Below, in pieces: positions 1 to 8,281 of a stretch of 42,453 bases of DNA. Origin of the DNA: Limibacillus sp. (GTDB lineage Bacteria > Pseudomonadota > Alphaproteobacteria > Kiloniellales > CECT-8803). The notes below the pieces were generated by a model. The model was given only the letters and a program-made list of their open reading frames with translations, did no database searches and was not told the origin of the DNA. Position 1 is the stretch's first letter. Each line of letters opens with the position of its first letter. The position numbers and the translations under genes are program-made. The stretch spans positions 1-42,453 of the forward strand of contig JARRJC010000002.1 of NCBI GenBank assembly GCA_037379885.1, given 5' to 3'.

Positions 1-733
1 CCATGGCCAGCCGCATGTCCTTCAACGCCAAATCCATCGTGAAGGCGCAGTTGTTGGACCCGTTCAGGACGAGCTGCCCTTCGGTCTCATGGGCGAAAGA
101 GTTGCCGGACGAGATGCGAATGCCTTCGAAAGCCTTGGCCAGATCGACGCCGGAGCGCTTGGCTAGCATCATGCCTTCGGCGCTCGCCAGCAGGTGGATG
201 AAGGCCAGCATGTTGGTGATGACCTTGACGATGGAGGCGTGGCCCATCGGCCCCATCAAAGCGATCTCTCCGCCCATCACCTCAAGCAGCGGCCGACACC
301 GCTCGAATACGCCCTCCTCGCCGCCGACGAGAATGGAAATCTCCCCAGTCCATGCCCTGTTGGAGCCGCCGGTGATCGGCGCTTCCAGCGCATCGATCCC
401 CAAGCCGGCGGCCTCCTCCGCGTTGCGGCGCATGTCGCCGACGTCGGTGGTGGACATCTCGATCCAGGCGGCGCCGCGCGGCATCGCCGACAGGATCCCC
501 GAGGGCCCCGGCACCACGGCCGCCACGGCCCGCGGGTTGGGCAGGGAGGTGATCGCCACCTCGCAGCCGGCGACCGCGTCGCGCGCGCTCTCCGCCCAGC
601 GCGCTCCGGCGGCCAGGAGCGGTTCCGCCCGACTTTTGTCGAGATCGAAGAGGGTCATCTCGTGACCCGCCGTCAAGAGGTTGCGCGCCAGGGGGAAACC
701 GACGTTGCCGAGGCCGATGAAGGCGATGCGCAT
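1..733 (-). CDS. 3-hydroxyisobutyrate dehydrogenase-like NAD(P) oxidoreductase (3' end outside window)
   Basis: This beta-hydroxyacid dehydrogenase family member would oxidise a 3-hydroxy acid, or reduce a semialdehyde, with NAD(P). The protein opens with a Rossmann fold starting MRIAFIGLGNVG, with the GLGNVG dinucleotide motif at residues 7-12. It carries the substrate-loop motif APITGGSNRAWTGE. The family's catalytic lysine appears at about residue 170 in the context VKVITN, and the conserved LALKD block lies just before the window edge. About 244 codons are visible; families of this type usually run 290-300, so the C-terminal helical domain is cut by the window edge. The start has a clear ribosome binding site (AAGGAG). 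It lies 33 bp after the enolase-superfamily gene and looks like the last visible gene of the cluster that also holds the Rieske oxygenase. The true substrate is not known. Confidence 0.88.
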   Translation of the reverse strand, partial: MRIAFIGLGNVGFPLARNLLTAGHEMTLFDLDKSRAEPLLAAGARWAESARDAVAGCEVAITSLPNPRAVAAVVPGPSGILSAMPRGAAWIEMSTTDVGDMRRNAEEAAGLGIDALEAPITGGSNRAWTGEISILVGGEEGVFERCRPLLEVMGGEIALMGPMGHASIVKVITNMLAFIHLLASAEGMMLAKRSGVDLAKAFEGIRISSGNSFAHETEGQLVLNGSNNCAFTMDLALKDMRLAM

Positions 734-766
734 GCTGGGAGGCTCCTTAGATTTCGTCGTTGCGTG

Positions 767-1975
767 TCAGAGCGGGTCTTCACCCGGCATGAGGTGCAGG
801 GCGTTCCCGTGATCGGGGTGGGCCCGCGCGACCTCCTCATCCAGTTCGATCCCCAGGCCCGGCTCTTTGGGCGGGACCACGTAGCCCTCCTCCCAGCGGA
901 TCGGGGTCGTGAGCAGCTCCGCATGGAAACCGCCCCAGGTCTCGATGGACTCCAGGATCAGGAAGTTGGGCGAGCAGGCGGCGAGATGCACGTTGGCCGC
1001 GCCCTCCACCGGGCCGCAGTAGAGATGCGGGGCGATCTGGGCGTAATGCGCCTCGGCCATGCCGGCGATCTTCTTGGCTTCGAGCAGTCCGCCGACGCGC
1101 CCCAGCGCCGGTTGCAGGATCGAGGCCGCCCCCAGTTGCAGGACCCGGGCGAACTCGTACTTGGTCGTGAGACGCTCTCCCGTCGCGATCGGCAGGCGGC
1201 AGGCGCGCGCGACCTTGGCCATCTCCTCGGGCATGTCGGGCGGCGTGGGCTCCTCGAACCAAAGCGGTTCATAGCGCTCCAGCCGCCGCCCCATGCGGAT
1301 CGCGCCGGAGGCGGTGAACTGGCCGTGGGTGCCGAACAGCAGGTCGGCGCGCGTGCCGACCGCCTCGCGGATCGCCCGGCAGAATGCCTCCGAGCGCTCC
1401 AGGGACTCCAGATCCGGCTGACGCGGATCGTAGACGCCATAGGGGCCCGCCGGGTCGAACTTCAAGGCGGTGAAGCCCAGATCGAGGTACTCCAGCGCGC
1501 GCTCGGCGGCGGCGTCTGGATCGGTGTAGACCTTGGCCGACTTGTTGTTCGCGTCGCCCTCGCCCTTGTCCGAGCGGGGATAGAGGTAGGTGTAGCTGCG
1601 CACGCCCTCGTGCACACGCCCGCCCAGCAGTTCGTAGACCGGCTTGCCGCAGGCCTTGCCGATCATGTCCCAGCAGGCGATCTCCAGGCCGCTGATGACC
1701 CCGACCAGGGTCGGATCGGGACGGCCCGAATAGCCGCGCCCATAGGCGCGCCGCCAGAAGGCCTCGATATGGAAGGGCTCCTCGCCCTCCAGGTGCTTTT
1801 GGAACACGTCCTCGATCATGGCGACCACGACCGAGGGCGAGAAGGAGGCGCAGTAGACCTCCCCAAGCCCGGTCACGCCGTCGTCGCTGGTCAGCTTCAC
1901 GAAGAGGAAATAGCGGCCGCCGTAGTGCGGCGGCGGGTTGCCGACGACGAAGGTTTCCAACTCCCGAATGCGCAT
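767..1975 (-). CDS. Mandelate racemase/muconate lactonizing enzyme family protein (enolase superfamily)
   Basis: A 402-aa enolase-superfamily protein, probably a sugar-acid or hydroxy-acid dehydratase or racemase. The N-terminal capping domain is followed by a TIM barrel with a lysine in ALKFDP (about K172), FEEP (about E241/E242), TGE (about E267) and a late APH histidine (about H317). The segment that normally supplies the first metal-binding Asp (as in IDFHGRV of galactonate dehydratase) reads FGTHGQF here, so the His remains but the Asp position is Gly. The late catalytic segment reads QPALGRVGG rather than the common QPD form. I chose the ATG giving MRIRELETF because it has AGGAAGAGG about 8 nt upstream; a longer start 15 codons earlier exists but lacks such a site. 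It sits between the Rieske gene and the dehydrogenase gene. The family assignment is firm; the reaction is unknown. Confidence 0.88.
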   Translation of the reverse strand: MRIRELETFVVGNPPPHYGGRYFLFVKLTSDDGVTGLGEVYCASFSPSVVVAMIEDVFQKHLEGEEPFHIEAFWRRAYGRGYSGRPDPTLVGVISGLEIACWDMIGKACGKPVYELLGGRVHEGVRSYTYLYPRSDKGEGDANNKSAKVYTDPDAAAERALEYLDLGFTALKFDPAGPYGVYDPRQPDLESLERSEAFCRAIREAVGTRADLLFGTHGQFTASGAIRMGRRLERYEPLWFEEPTPPDMPEEMAKVARACRLPIATGERLTTKYEFARVLQLGAASILQPALGRVGGLLEAKKIAGMAEAHYAQIAPHLYCGPVEGAANVHLAACSPNFLILESIETWGGFHAELLTTPIRWEEGYVVPPKEPGLGIELDEEVARAHPDHGNALHLMPGEDPL

Positions 1976-2065
1976 GCCCGGCCTCTTCCTGCTGGCGCCC
2001 CTGGAAGTGGCAGCATGCACGGATTCCCTCCGGCGCGAAGCCCCTTTTTTCAGCGCGCTTTCAGG

Positions 2066-3207
2066 TCAGACGAACTGGCTTGCGACCCAGTGGTGGAAGC
2101 AGTGGGTGGGACTGTCCATGACGGGGGAAAACTTGCCGCCGTCGAACTTGTCTCCGTAGCGGCCCTTCTGCATGCCCTCGACCACGCCGATGTCCTCCAC
2201 GAAGATGCCTTTCCAGAGGGTTGAGTTGCGCGCGCGCAGATCGGCGAGATCCCCGTAGCAGGCGTCCTGGGTGGCGTAGTAGAGCTCGACGTGCTCGACG
2301 GTGCGGGTCTGGCTGACCGGCTCCAGCAGGATCGCGTAGGCATGGTCGCGGTGCACGCCGAACAGCACGTTGGGGAAGAAGGCGACGTACTCCGCAGCCT
2401 TGTCCCACTTCCTATCCAAGCCCTCGAAGTCCGGGAAACGCCGGCCGCCCTCGTCGAGCGTCGGGCTGTAGACCAGCGTGCCCTGGCCCGCGTAGTGGCC
2501 CGGCTCCTCGATATGATAGTGATCCTCCAGCCGGGAGTAGCTGTTGAGGCCGGGGTGCACGAAGGGCAGGTGGTAGCTCTCGCAGTAGTTCTCCACCGCC
2601 AGCTTCCAGTTGCAGTTCACCTCCAGCTTGAACGAACTATCCGGCCCCGCATGGAATAGCGGCTGATCGAACTCCCGCCAGCGTCCGATCAGGCTGCCCG
2701 CCTGCTCCTCGAAGGAGGGCGCGTCGCCCGAGAGGTTGACGAAGATCACGTCCCTGTAGACCACGGAGCGGATCTCGATGAGGCCCAGGTCCTCCTTGCG
2801 GACGGCCTCATGGCTGTCGCAGCCACTGCCGCCCACGTGCGGCGTCTTCTTCAGCGCGCCCTCCAGGCTGTAGCACCAGGAGTGATAGGGGCAGCGGATG
2901 ACGCGGTGCAGGCGCGTCTTCTCCTCCAGCAGGATCATGCCGCGGTGGCGGCAGGTGTTCTGGAACACCCGCACCTGATCGTCCTGCCCGCGCACCGCGA
3001 GCAGATGCCCAGGAAGGTGATGGGCAGCGCATCGCCGCGCTCGGCGATATCCTTTGCAAAGCCGATGCCGGCCCAGTTGCGCTGAAAGACGGCTTTCTTC
3101 TCAGCCAGGAAGGCGTCCTGATCGATGTAGAGCTCGTTGGGCAAGCCGCGGGCGCTTTCCACCGGCGCCAGAACGGATTTCAGGATAGAGGCGTCGAAGT
3201 GACCCAT
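2066..3207 (-). pseudogene. Rieske-type ring-hydroxylating oxygenase alpha subunit, frameshifted
   Basis: The gene encodes a Rieske [2Fe-2S] and mononuclear-iron oxygenase alpha subunit, but the reading frame breaks at about 3003-3015. The first part starts at an ATG with a strong GGAGGAAA site and reads MGHFDASILKSV through DALPITFLG, then leaves frame. The rest (LLAVRGQDDQVRVFQ onward) continues in another frame to the stop. Adding one base, for example a C to make GGCCAT, restores a 380-codon frame through FLGHLLAVRGQ. The Rieske ligands are present as CRH and, 17 residues later, CPYH. The iron site is seen in ENYCESYHLPFVHPG. Both halves are otherwise intact with no other stop, so this is either a recent inactivation or a one-base sequence error. 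It is the first gene of the cluster after the LysR regulator. The substrate is unknown. Confidence 0.85.
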
Positions 3208-3310
3208 GGCTTTCCTCCAGCACAAGAAACAATGCCTGCTGGAACAGCGTAAATCCTAATTTCGTGCGTATGGCAATAGCAGTTCACTACAGAGGTCGAT
3301 TGAGATCAAA

Positions 3311-4315
3311 TCAATCGACCCTGGCCATCAGCTCTCCCTGGCCCGGGCCAGCAACCAAACCTTGAGCGCCTCGGCCTCCTTGCTGAGGGGCCGGGTGTCG
3401 TCGCAACCAACCTTTGAGGACCTCGGCCTCTTCACTGAGGGGCCGGCTGTCGTCCCAGGTGAGGTAGTGATGGTCCGGCGCGTCGATATGGGCCTGGCTG
3501 ACGGGACAAAGCCGCCCGGCCTGGATCATGGGTGCGACCAGCCGCTCCCAGCCCAGCGCCACGCCCTGCCCCTCCTCGGCGGCCTGCAGCATGACCGAGT
3601 AGTTGGTGAAGACCTGCCCGCTGAGCGGCGGGGGGCGCAGGTGCAGGCGGCGGAACCACTCGGCCCAGGAGGTCCACTCCACGTTCTCGCTGCGCATATG
3701 CAAGAGCGGCAGCTCGGCGAGCCCTTCGGGCGTCACCTCGGCGTGCTTTCTTGCGAGCTCCGGCCCGGCGACCGGCAGGATGCGGTCGCCGAACAGGCGC
3801 TCGGCCTCCTCCCCCGCCCAGGCCCCGCCACCGTAGCGAATGCGCAACTCCACCTCCGGCACGCGCAGGTCCGCCGCGCGGTCGGAGATCATGTGGTTGA
3901 CGGTGATTTCCGGGTGCGTGCGCCAGAACGCGCCGAGACGTGGCATCAGCCAGAGCGAGGCGAAGGCGTTGGAGCTGCCGAGCGTCACGTTCCGGCCCTG
4001 GCTGCGCCCGCGGAAATCGCGCAGCAGCAGCGCCACCTGACCGAAGCCGCGCGCCAGCACCCCGGCAAGTTCCTCGCCCTCGCGGGTCAGGGCGAGGCCC
4101 CGGTGCAGCCGTGTGAAAAGCGCCAGCCCCAACTCGGCCTCAAGCGCCTTGATCTGGCGGCTCACGGCGCCCGGCGTGACGTTCAACTCCTCGGCCGCCG
4201 CCTTCACGCTCAGGTGGCGGGCCGCCGCCTCGAAGCTGGCGAGCGCGGTCAGACTGGGCAGATCGTAATAGCGGCGCACGTGCTGGGCCTTTCTTCTTGG
4301 AACCGGCAACGGCAT
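3311..4315 (-). CDS. LysR-family transcriptional regulator (GcvA-like), altered C-terminus
   Basis: A 334-aa LysR-type regulator. The N-terminal winged HTH spans about residues 15-75 and shows the typical LPSLTALASFEAAARHLS start and VTPGAVSRQIKALE recognition helix. The effector-binding domain includes ISDRAADLRVPEVELRIRYG, as in GcvA-like regulators. I start at the ATG giving MPLPVPRRK because AGAGGG precedes it by about 8 nt; a longer start 17 codons upstream is possible. The 3' end carries a 52-bp tandem duplication. Because 52 is not a multiple of three, the second copy is read out of frame and the protein ends in an unrelated tail, RHPAPQQGGRGAQG onward. Removing one copy would end the protein at WLLARARES. 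It is transcribed toward the Rieske gene and divergently from cobU, and is a plausible local regulator of the catabolic genes. Confidence 0.88.
   Translation of the reverse strand: MPLPVPRRKAQHVRRYYDLPSLTALASFEAAARHLSVKAAAEELNVTPGAVSRQIKALEAELGLALFTRLHRGLALTREGEELAGVLARGFGQVALLLRDFRGRSQGRNVTLGSSNAFASLWLMPRLGAFWRTHPEITVNHMISDRAADLRVPEVELRIRYGGGAWAGEEAERLFGDRILPVAGPELARKHAEVTPEGLAELPLLHMRSENVEWTSWAEWFRRLHLRPPPLSGQVFTNYSVMLQAAEEGQGVALGWERLVAPMIQAGRLCPVSQAHIDAPDHHYLTWDDSRPLSEEAEVLKGWLRRHPAPQQGGRGAQGLVAGPGQGELMARVD
3351..3454. repeat. 52-bp imperfect tandem duplication at the 3' end of the LysR gene
   Basis: Positions 3351-3402 and 3403-3454 are two adjacent 52-bp copies that match at 44 of 52 bases by my count. 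Read on the minus strand in the ancestral frame, the copies encode DDSRPLSEEAEVLKGWL and DDTRPLSKEAEALKVWL, so both look protein-coding. The unit length (17 codons plus one base) shifts the downstream copy out of frame. Confidence 0.9.
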
Positions 4316-4423
4316 TTTAACCCTCTTGAGGGCAGGATGCCTTGCCTCGATGCTCCGGCGGGTCATTCAAGCCTGACAGGCCGAGCGGGGGGAAGGGAAG
4401 AACGAGGGGGAAAGCGCAGGAAA

Positions 4424-5032
4424 ATGAGCATCAATCCAGCAGAAGGCGAGCCGCTGGTCAGCCGGCTTTTCGTCCTGGGCGGCGCGCGTTCGGGCAAGAG
4501 CAACTTCGCGGAGGCCTGGATTCAGGCGCGGCCCGGCCCGAAACTCTACATCGCGACCGCCGAGGCGCGCGACGCCGAGATGGCCGACCGGATCGCGCGC
4601 CACAAGGAAAGGCGCGGCGCGGGCTGGCGCACGCTGGAAGCGCCGCTGGATATCGTAAAGGCGCTCTCTTCCTATGACAGCGGCGGTATGTCGGTGCTGA
4701 TCGACTGCCTGACGCTCTGGGTTTCGAACCTGATCGAGGCCGAGCGGGACGTCGAGGCCGAGTGCGAGCGCCTGGTCAAGCACCTGGGGCAGAGCCGCGC
4801 GCGCATCGCCCTCGTCTCCAATGAAGTCGGGCTCGGCATCGTTCCCGACAACGAACTGGCGCGGCAGTTCCGGGACGAGGCCGGACGGGTCAACCAGAGG
4901 ATCGCAGCCGAGGCCAAGGCCGTGGTCTTCATGGCCGCCGGTCTGCCGATGCTGCTGAAAGGCCCGAAGGGTCCCCTGGACGGCGGCCGCTTCAGCGGCC
5001 GGGGACGCGGCGGCGAGGGCAGCGACCGCTAG
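4424..5032 (+). CDS. cobU: Bifunctional adenosylcobinamide kinase / adenosylcobinamide-phosphate guanylyltransferase
   Basis: CobU (CobP) phosphorylates adenosylcobinamide and transfers GMP from GTP to form adenosyl-GDP-cobinamide, the step that prepares the nucleotide loop of B12. The P-loop is GGARSGKS at about residues 19-26. The usual blocks follow: YIATAEARDAEMADRIARH, then IDCLTLWVSNLI, then VSNEVGLGIVPDNELAR with FRDEAGRVNQ. It is 202 aa, whereas the family is normally about 175 aa. The excess is a short N-terminal lead and a Gly/Arg-rich tail after the usual GLPMLLKG end (GRFSGRGRGG). The ATG has AGGA just upstream. It is the only plus-strand cobalamin gene here, divergent from the LysR gene, and its stop overlaps the convergent cobQ by 4 bp. 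Confidence 0.93.
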   Translation: MSINPAEGEPLVSRLFVLGGARSGKSNFAEAWIQARPGPKLYIATAEARDAEMADRIARHKERRGAGWRTLEAPLDIVKALSSYDSGGMSVLIDCLTLWVSNLIEAERDVEAECERLVKHLGQSRARIALVSNEVGLGIVPDNELARQFRDEAGRVNQRIAAEAKAVVFMAAGLPMLLKGPKGPLDGGRFSGRGRGGEGSDR

Positions 5033-6498
5033 ACCGGCGCGGCCTCAACTGCCAGGGCCAAGAGCCCGTCGATATCCAGCACCCGTTCCAGCGCCTCGGC
5101 CAGTTCGTCCAGGGCGCTCTCCAGGCTCTCGCCATAGGCGAAAGAGCCACCGGTCACGCCGAGGCTCTCCAGATAGCTGCGGCGGTAGGCATCGGAGGTG
5201 AAGAGGCCGTGCAGGTAGGCGCCGGCGATGCGCCCGTCGGCGGAAACCGCGCCCTCGTCCCGCCCCTCCAGCTTCAGGAAGGGCCGCGCCAGCGCCGGGC
5301 CGCTGCTGCGCCCGGCGTGAATCTCATAGCCGGTGACCCGCGCGCCGCTCAGCGCGTCCCGGGCGTCCAGGGTCGCCGTCACCTTTTCCGGCTCGATCCA
5401 GGTCTCCAGGTCGAGCAGACCGAGACCCAGCGCGTGGCGCTCCAGGCCCTCGATCCCTTTGGGGTCGTGCACCGCGCGGCCCAGCATCTGAAAGCCGCCG
5501 CAGAGACCCAGTAGCCGCCCGCCGCGCCGCAGATGGGCCCGGATATCCAGATCCCAGCCCTGCGCCTTCAGGAAGGCGAGATCGGCGATGGTCGCCTTGG
5601 TGCCCAGCAGGACCACGAGGTCGGCATCGCCGGGGATCGCCTTTCCGGGCGGCACGAACTCGACGGTCACGCCCGGCTCCTGGCGCAGGGGATCCAGGTC
5701 GTCGAAGTTGGCGATACGCGACAGAAGGGGCGCCGCCACCTTGAAGGAGCCGCCCTCTCCCGCAGCGGGTCTGTCCAGCACCACCGCATCCTCCGCCGGC
5801 AGGCGGGTCACCACCGGCAGCCAGGGCACCACCCCGAAGGAGCGCCAGCCGCTGCGCCGCTCGATCTCCTTCAAGCCTTCGTCGAAGAGGCTGACGTCGC
5901 CCCGGAACTTGTTGATCAGGAAGCCGCGCACCTGGGTCCGGTCGGCTTCCTCGAGGACGCTGTGGGTGCCGACCAGACTGGCGATCACCCCGCCCCGGTC
6001 GATGTCCCCGACCAGGACCACCGGAACGCCGGCGGGCCGGGCAAAGCCCATGTTGGCGATATCGGCCTGGCGCAGGTTGATCTCGGCCGGGCTGCCCGCG
6101 CCCTCCACGATCACCAGATCGGCCTGGGCGCGCAAGCGCGCATGACTTTCGAGAACGGCCTCCAGCAGCAGGGCGCGGCGGCTCTGATAGTCGCGCGCGT
6201 CGGCCTCCCCCCAGACCTCGCCCCGCAGGACGATCTGCGCGCCGATGTCGCTGTGCGGCTTCAGGAGCACAGGTTTCATGTCGACCGAGGGCGCGCGCCC
6301 CGCCGCCAAGGCCTGGAGCCACTGGGCGCGGCCGATCTCCCCGCCGCCGGGACAGACGGCGGCGTTGTTCGACATGTTCTGCGGCTTGAAGGGGGCGACC
6401 GATACACCACGGTTCCGCGCCGCCCGGCAGAGCCCCGCGACCAGCAGGGACTTGCCGACATCCGATCCCGTGCCTTGTAGCATCAGCGCGCCGCTCAC
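5029..6498 (-). CDS. cobQ: Cobyric acid synthase (glutamine-hydrolysing)
   Basis: CobQ amidates four side-chain carboxylates of adenosylcobyrinate a,c-diamide using glutamine and ATP to give adenosylcobyric acid. The 489-aa protein is the usual size. The N-terminal synthetase domain begins MLQGTGSDVGKSLL, includes FKPQNMSNNA, and has VGDIDRGGV near residue 165. The C-terminal class I glutamine amidotransferase-like domain has the nucleophile region LLGLCGGFQMLG and a late His in GAYLHGLF. The start codon is GTG at 6496-6498 and overlaps the btuD stop as GTGA, so it is very likely translated from the btuB-btuF-btuC-btuD message and placed under the riboswitch. The 3' end overlaps convergent cobU by 4 bp. 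Confidence 0.94.
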   Translation of the reverse strand: MSGALMLQGTGSDVGKSLLVAGLCRAARNRGVSVAPFKPQNMSNNAAVCPGGGEIGRAQWLQALAAGRAPSVDMKPVLLKPHSDIGAQIVLRGEVWGEADARDYQSRRALLLEAVLESHARLRAQADLVIVEGAGSPAEINLRQADIANMGFARPAGVPVVLVGDIDRGGVIASLVGTHSVLEEADRTQVRGFLINKFRGDVSLFDEGLKEIERRSGWRSFGVVPWLPVVTRLPAEDAVVLDRPAAGEGGSFKVAAPLLSRIANFDDLDPLRQEPGVTVEFVPPGKAIPGDADLVVLLGTKATIADLAFLKAQGWDLDIRAHLRRGGRLLGLCGGFQMLGRAVHDPKGIEGLERHALGLGLLDLETWIEPEKVTATLDARDALSGARVTGYEIHAGRSSGPALARPFLKLEGRDEGAVSADGRIAGAYLHGLFTSDAYRRSYLESLGVTGGSFAYGESLESALDELAEALERVLDIDGLLALAVEAAPV

Positions 6499-7280
6499 CG
6501 CGATTCTCCGTTCAAGCGGGAGAGAAGGCTGATATCGCCCTCCGCACTGCGCCGTACGCGTACGCGGTAGACGGACTCCAGAAGCTCCTCCCGCAAGACC
6601 TCGCCCGGCGTCCCTTCAGCCATCACACGCCCCTCGTCCAGAAGGCAGAGGCGGTCGCAGTAGCGGGCGGCGAAACCCAGGTCGTGCAGCACCACCAGGA
6701 CCCCGCCGCCGCGTCCGGCTTCGGCGCGCAGCGTGTCCATGACGGAGAGTTGGTGATAGGGGTCCAGCGAGACGATGGGTTCGTCGACCAGCAGCAGCGG
6801 CGCTTCCACCGCCAGCGCGCGGGCCAGCAGCACGCGGGCACGCTCACCGCCGGAAAGGTCCGTGACGACCCGCCCGACGAGATGCTTGGCGTCGGCGGCG
6901 GCCAGCGCGCGCTCGACCGCGGCGCGGTCCTCTTCGCCCAGGGACTGCCAGGCGGTGCGGTGCGGCAGACGGCCCAGCGCGACGAGGCGCTCCACGGTCA
7001 GGGGCCAGTGGACTCCCTGCCCCTGCGGCAGATAGGCGGCCCGGCCCGCGAGCGCGTGGGCGGGCTCCTGAGAGACCTCGCGGCCCAACAGCGTGATGCG
7101 CCCGGCCTCCAGCGGCAAAAGCCGCAGGAGGGCGCGCAGCGCCGAGGTCTTGCCCGCCCCGTTCGGCCCGATCAAGCCGACCACCTCTCCCTTGCCAAGG
7201 GAGATATCCACACCGTCCAGGACGCGGCGTTCGCCCAGCTTCGCGGTCAGGCCCTCACCCTTCAGCAGCAGGTCGCTCAT
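6495..7280 (-). CDS. btuD: Cobalamin (or iron-chelate) ABC transporter ATP-binding protein
   Basis: A 261-aa ABC ATPase of the BtuD/FecE type, expected on the cytoplasmic face, powering corrinoid uptake. Walker A is GLIGPNGAGKTS at about residue 37, the signature is DLSGGERARVLLARAL, Walker B is LLLVDEPIVSLDP, and the switch histidine is in VVLHDLGFAARY. The start used is the ATG at 7278-7280. It has GGAGGT about 8 nt upstream and overlaps the permease stop as ATGA; the reading frame stays open much further upstream, but that part is only shadow sequence of the permease gene. It ends overlapping cobQ by 4 bp. The substrate is inferred from the riboswitch upstream and the cob neighbours, since sequence alone does not separate B12 from siderophore ATPases. 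Confidence 0.9.
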   Translation of the reverse strand: MSDLLLKGEGLTAKLGERRVLDGVDISLGKGEVVGLIGPNGAGKTSALRALLRLLPLEAGRITLLGREVSQEPAHALAGRAAYLPQGQGVHWPLTVERLVALGRLPHRTAWQSLGEEDRAAVERALAAADAKHLVGRVVTDLSGGERARVLLARALAVEAPLLLVDEPIVSLDPYHQLSVMDTLRAEAGRGGGVLVVLHDLGFAARYCDRLCLLDEGRVMAEGTPGEVLREELLESVYRVRVRRSAEGDISLLSRLNGESR

Positions 7281-8281
7281 CGCATGGACCTCCGCGTGCG
7301 GTAGACCAGTGCGATGAAGAAGGGCGCGCCGAGGAGAGCCGTCACCACGCCCAGCTTCAGTTCCTGATCCGAAGGCGAGAGACGTACGGCCATGTCGGCC
7401 AGGGTCAAGAGCAGCGCCCCGCCCAAGGCGCTGGGCAGCAAGAGGCGGCCCGGCTCGTACCCGACGAAGGGCCGGAGCATGTGCGGGACCATGAGGCCGA
7501 CGAACCCGACCGTGCCCGTGACCGCCACCGACGCGCCCACGGCCAGCGCCGTGCCGAAGATCACCAGCGTGCGGGTCCGGTTGAGGTTCACCCCCAAGGT
7601 CGCCCCCGCGTCCTCGCCCAGGGAAAGACCGGTCAGCGAGCGTCCCGCGGTGAAGAGCATGGCGCCGCCCAGCAGCATGAAGGGCCCGGCCAGCCAGAGG
7701 TCGGTGTAGCTGCGGTTGGCGAGCGACCCCAGAAGCCAAAGCACCATGTCGCTCAGGGAGAAGGGATTGGGCGCGAGATTCATGGCGAGCGCCGTGAGCG
7801 CGCCCGCCAGCGAGTTCACCGCCACGCCGATCAGGATGATCGAGAGGATCGAGGCCTCGCGCAGCGCCATCATCTGAAGGATCAGGGTGGCGACCAGCGC
7901 CGAGGCGATGGCGAAGAGCGGCACGGAAAGGGCGAAGGCGGCTGCGAAACCGTAGTAGATGGCGATCACGCCGCCGAGGCCCGCCGCGGCGGAAACCCCC
8001 AGCACGCCCGGATCGGCGAGCGGGTTGCGCAAAAGGCCCTGGAGTGCGGCGCCTGAGAGGCCCAGCACCGCGCCCACCAGCGCGCCCAATAGGAGGCGCG
8101 GGAGGCGGATATCCCAGACGATCACGGATTCGACCGTTCCGGCCCCCGGCGCGCCCAGCCCGGCGAAGACCTGGGTCGGCGACAGCGGCGCGAACCCGAT
8201 CATCAGGCCGAGGAAGAGAGCGCCCAGCAGCAGCAGCGCCAGGACCGAAGCCACCAGAAGAGGCGAGCGCCCGAGGTCCAT
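7277..8281 (-). CDS. btuC: Cobalamin ABC transporter permease (FecCD/BtuC family)
   Basis: A 334-aa inner-membrane permease of the BtuC/FecCD family, which has about ten membrane helices. Visible family features include IRLPRLLLGALVGAVLGLSGAALQGLLRNPLADPG in the first third (cited as separate blocks IRLPRLL and RNPLADPGVLG), GSLANRSYTDLW in the middle and GTVGFVGLMVPHMLR near the end, where the coupling helix contacts the ATPase. Its ATG overlaps the stop of the binding-protein gene by one base (TGATG), and its own stop overlaps btuD as ATGA, so the three transporter genes are translationally coupled. It very likely acts with the upstream periplasmic binding protein and BtuB. Confidence 0.92.
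   Translation of the reverse strand: MDLGRSPLLVASVLALLLLGALFLGLMIGFAPLSPTQVFAGLGAPGAGTVESVIVWDIRLPRLLLGALVGAVLGLSGAALQGLLRNPLADPGVLGVSAAAGLGGVIAIYYGFAAAFALSVPLFAIASALVATLILQMMALREASILSIILIGVAVNSLAGALTALAMNLAPNPFSLSDMVLWLLGSLANRSYTDLWLAGPFMLLGGAMLFTAGRSLTGLSLGEDAGATLGVNLNRTRTLVIFGTALAVGASVAVTGTVGFVGLMVPHMLRPFVGYEPGRLLLPSALGGALLLTLADMAVRLSPSDQELKLGVVTALLGAPFFIALVYRTRRSMR

Noticed and set aside
194-2224. Long plus-strand open frame over the enolase and dehydrogenase region
   Set aside because: GC-rich antisense shadow; its sequence is low-complexity and the minus strand holds clear enzymes in this span.
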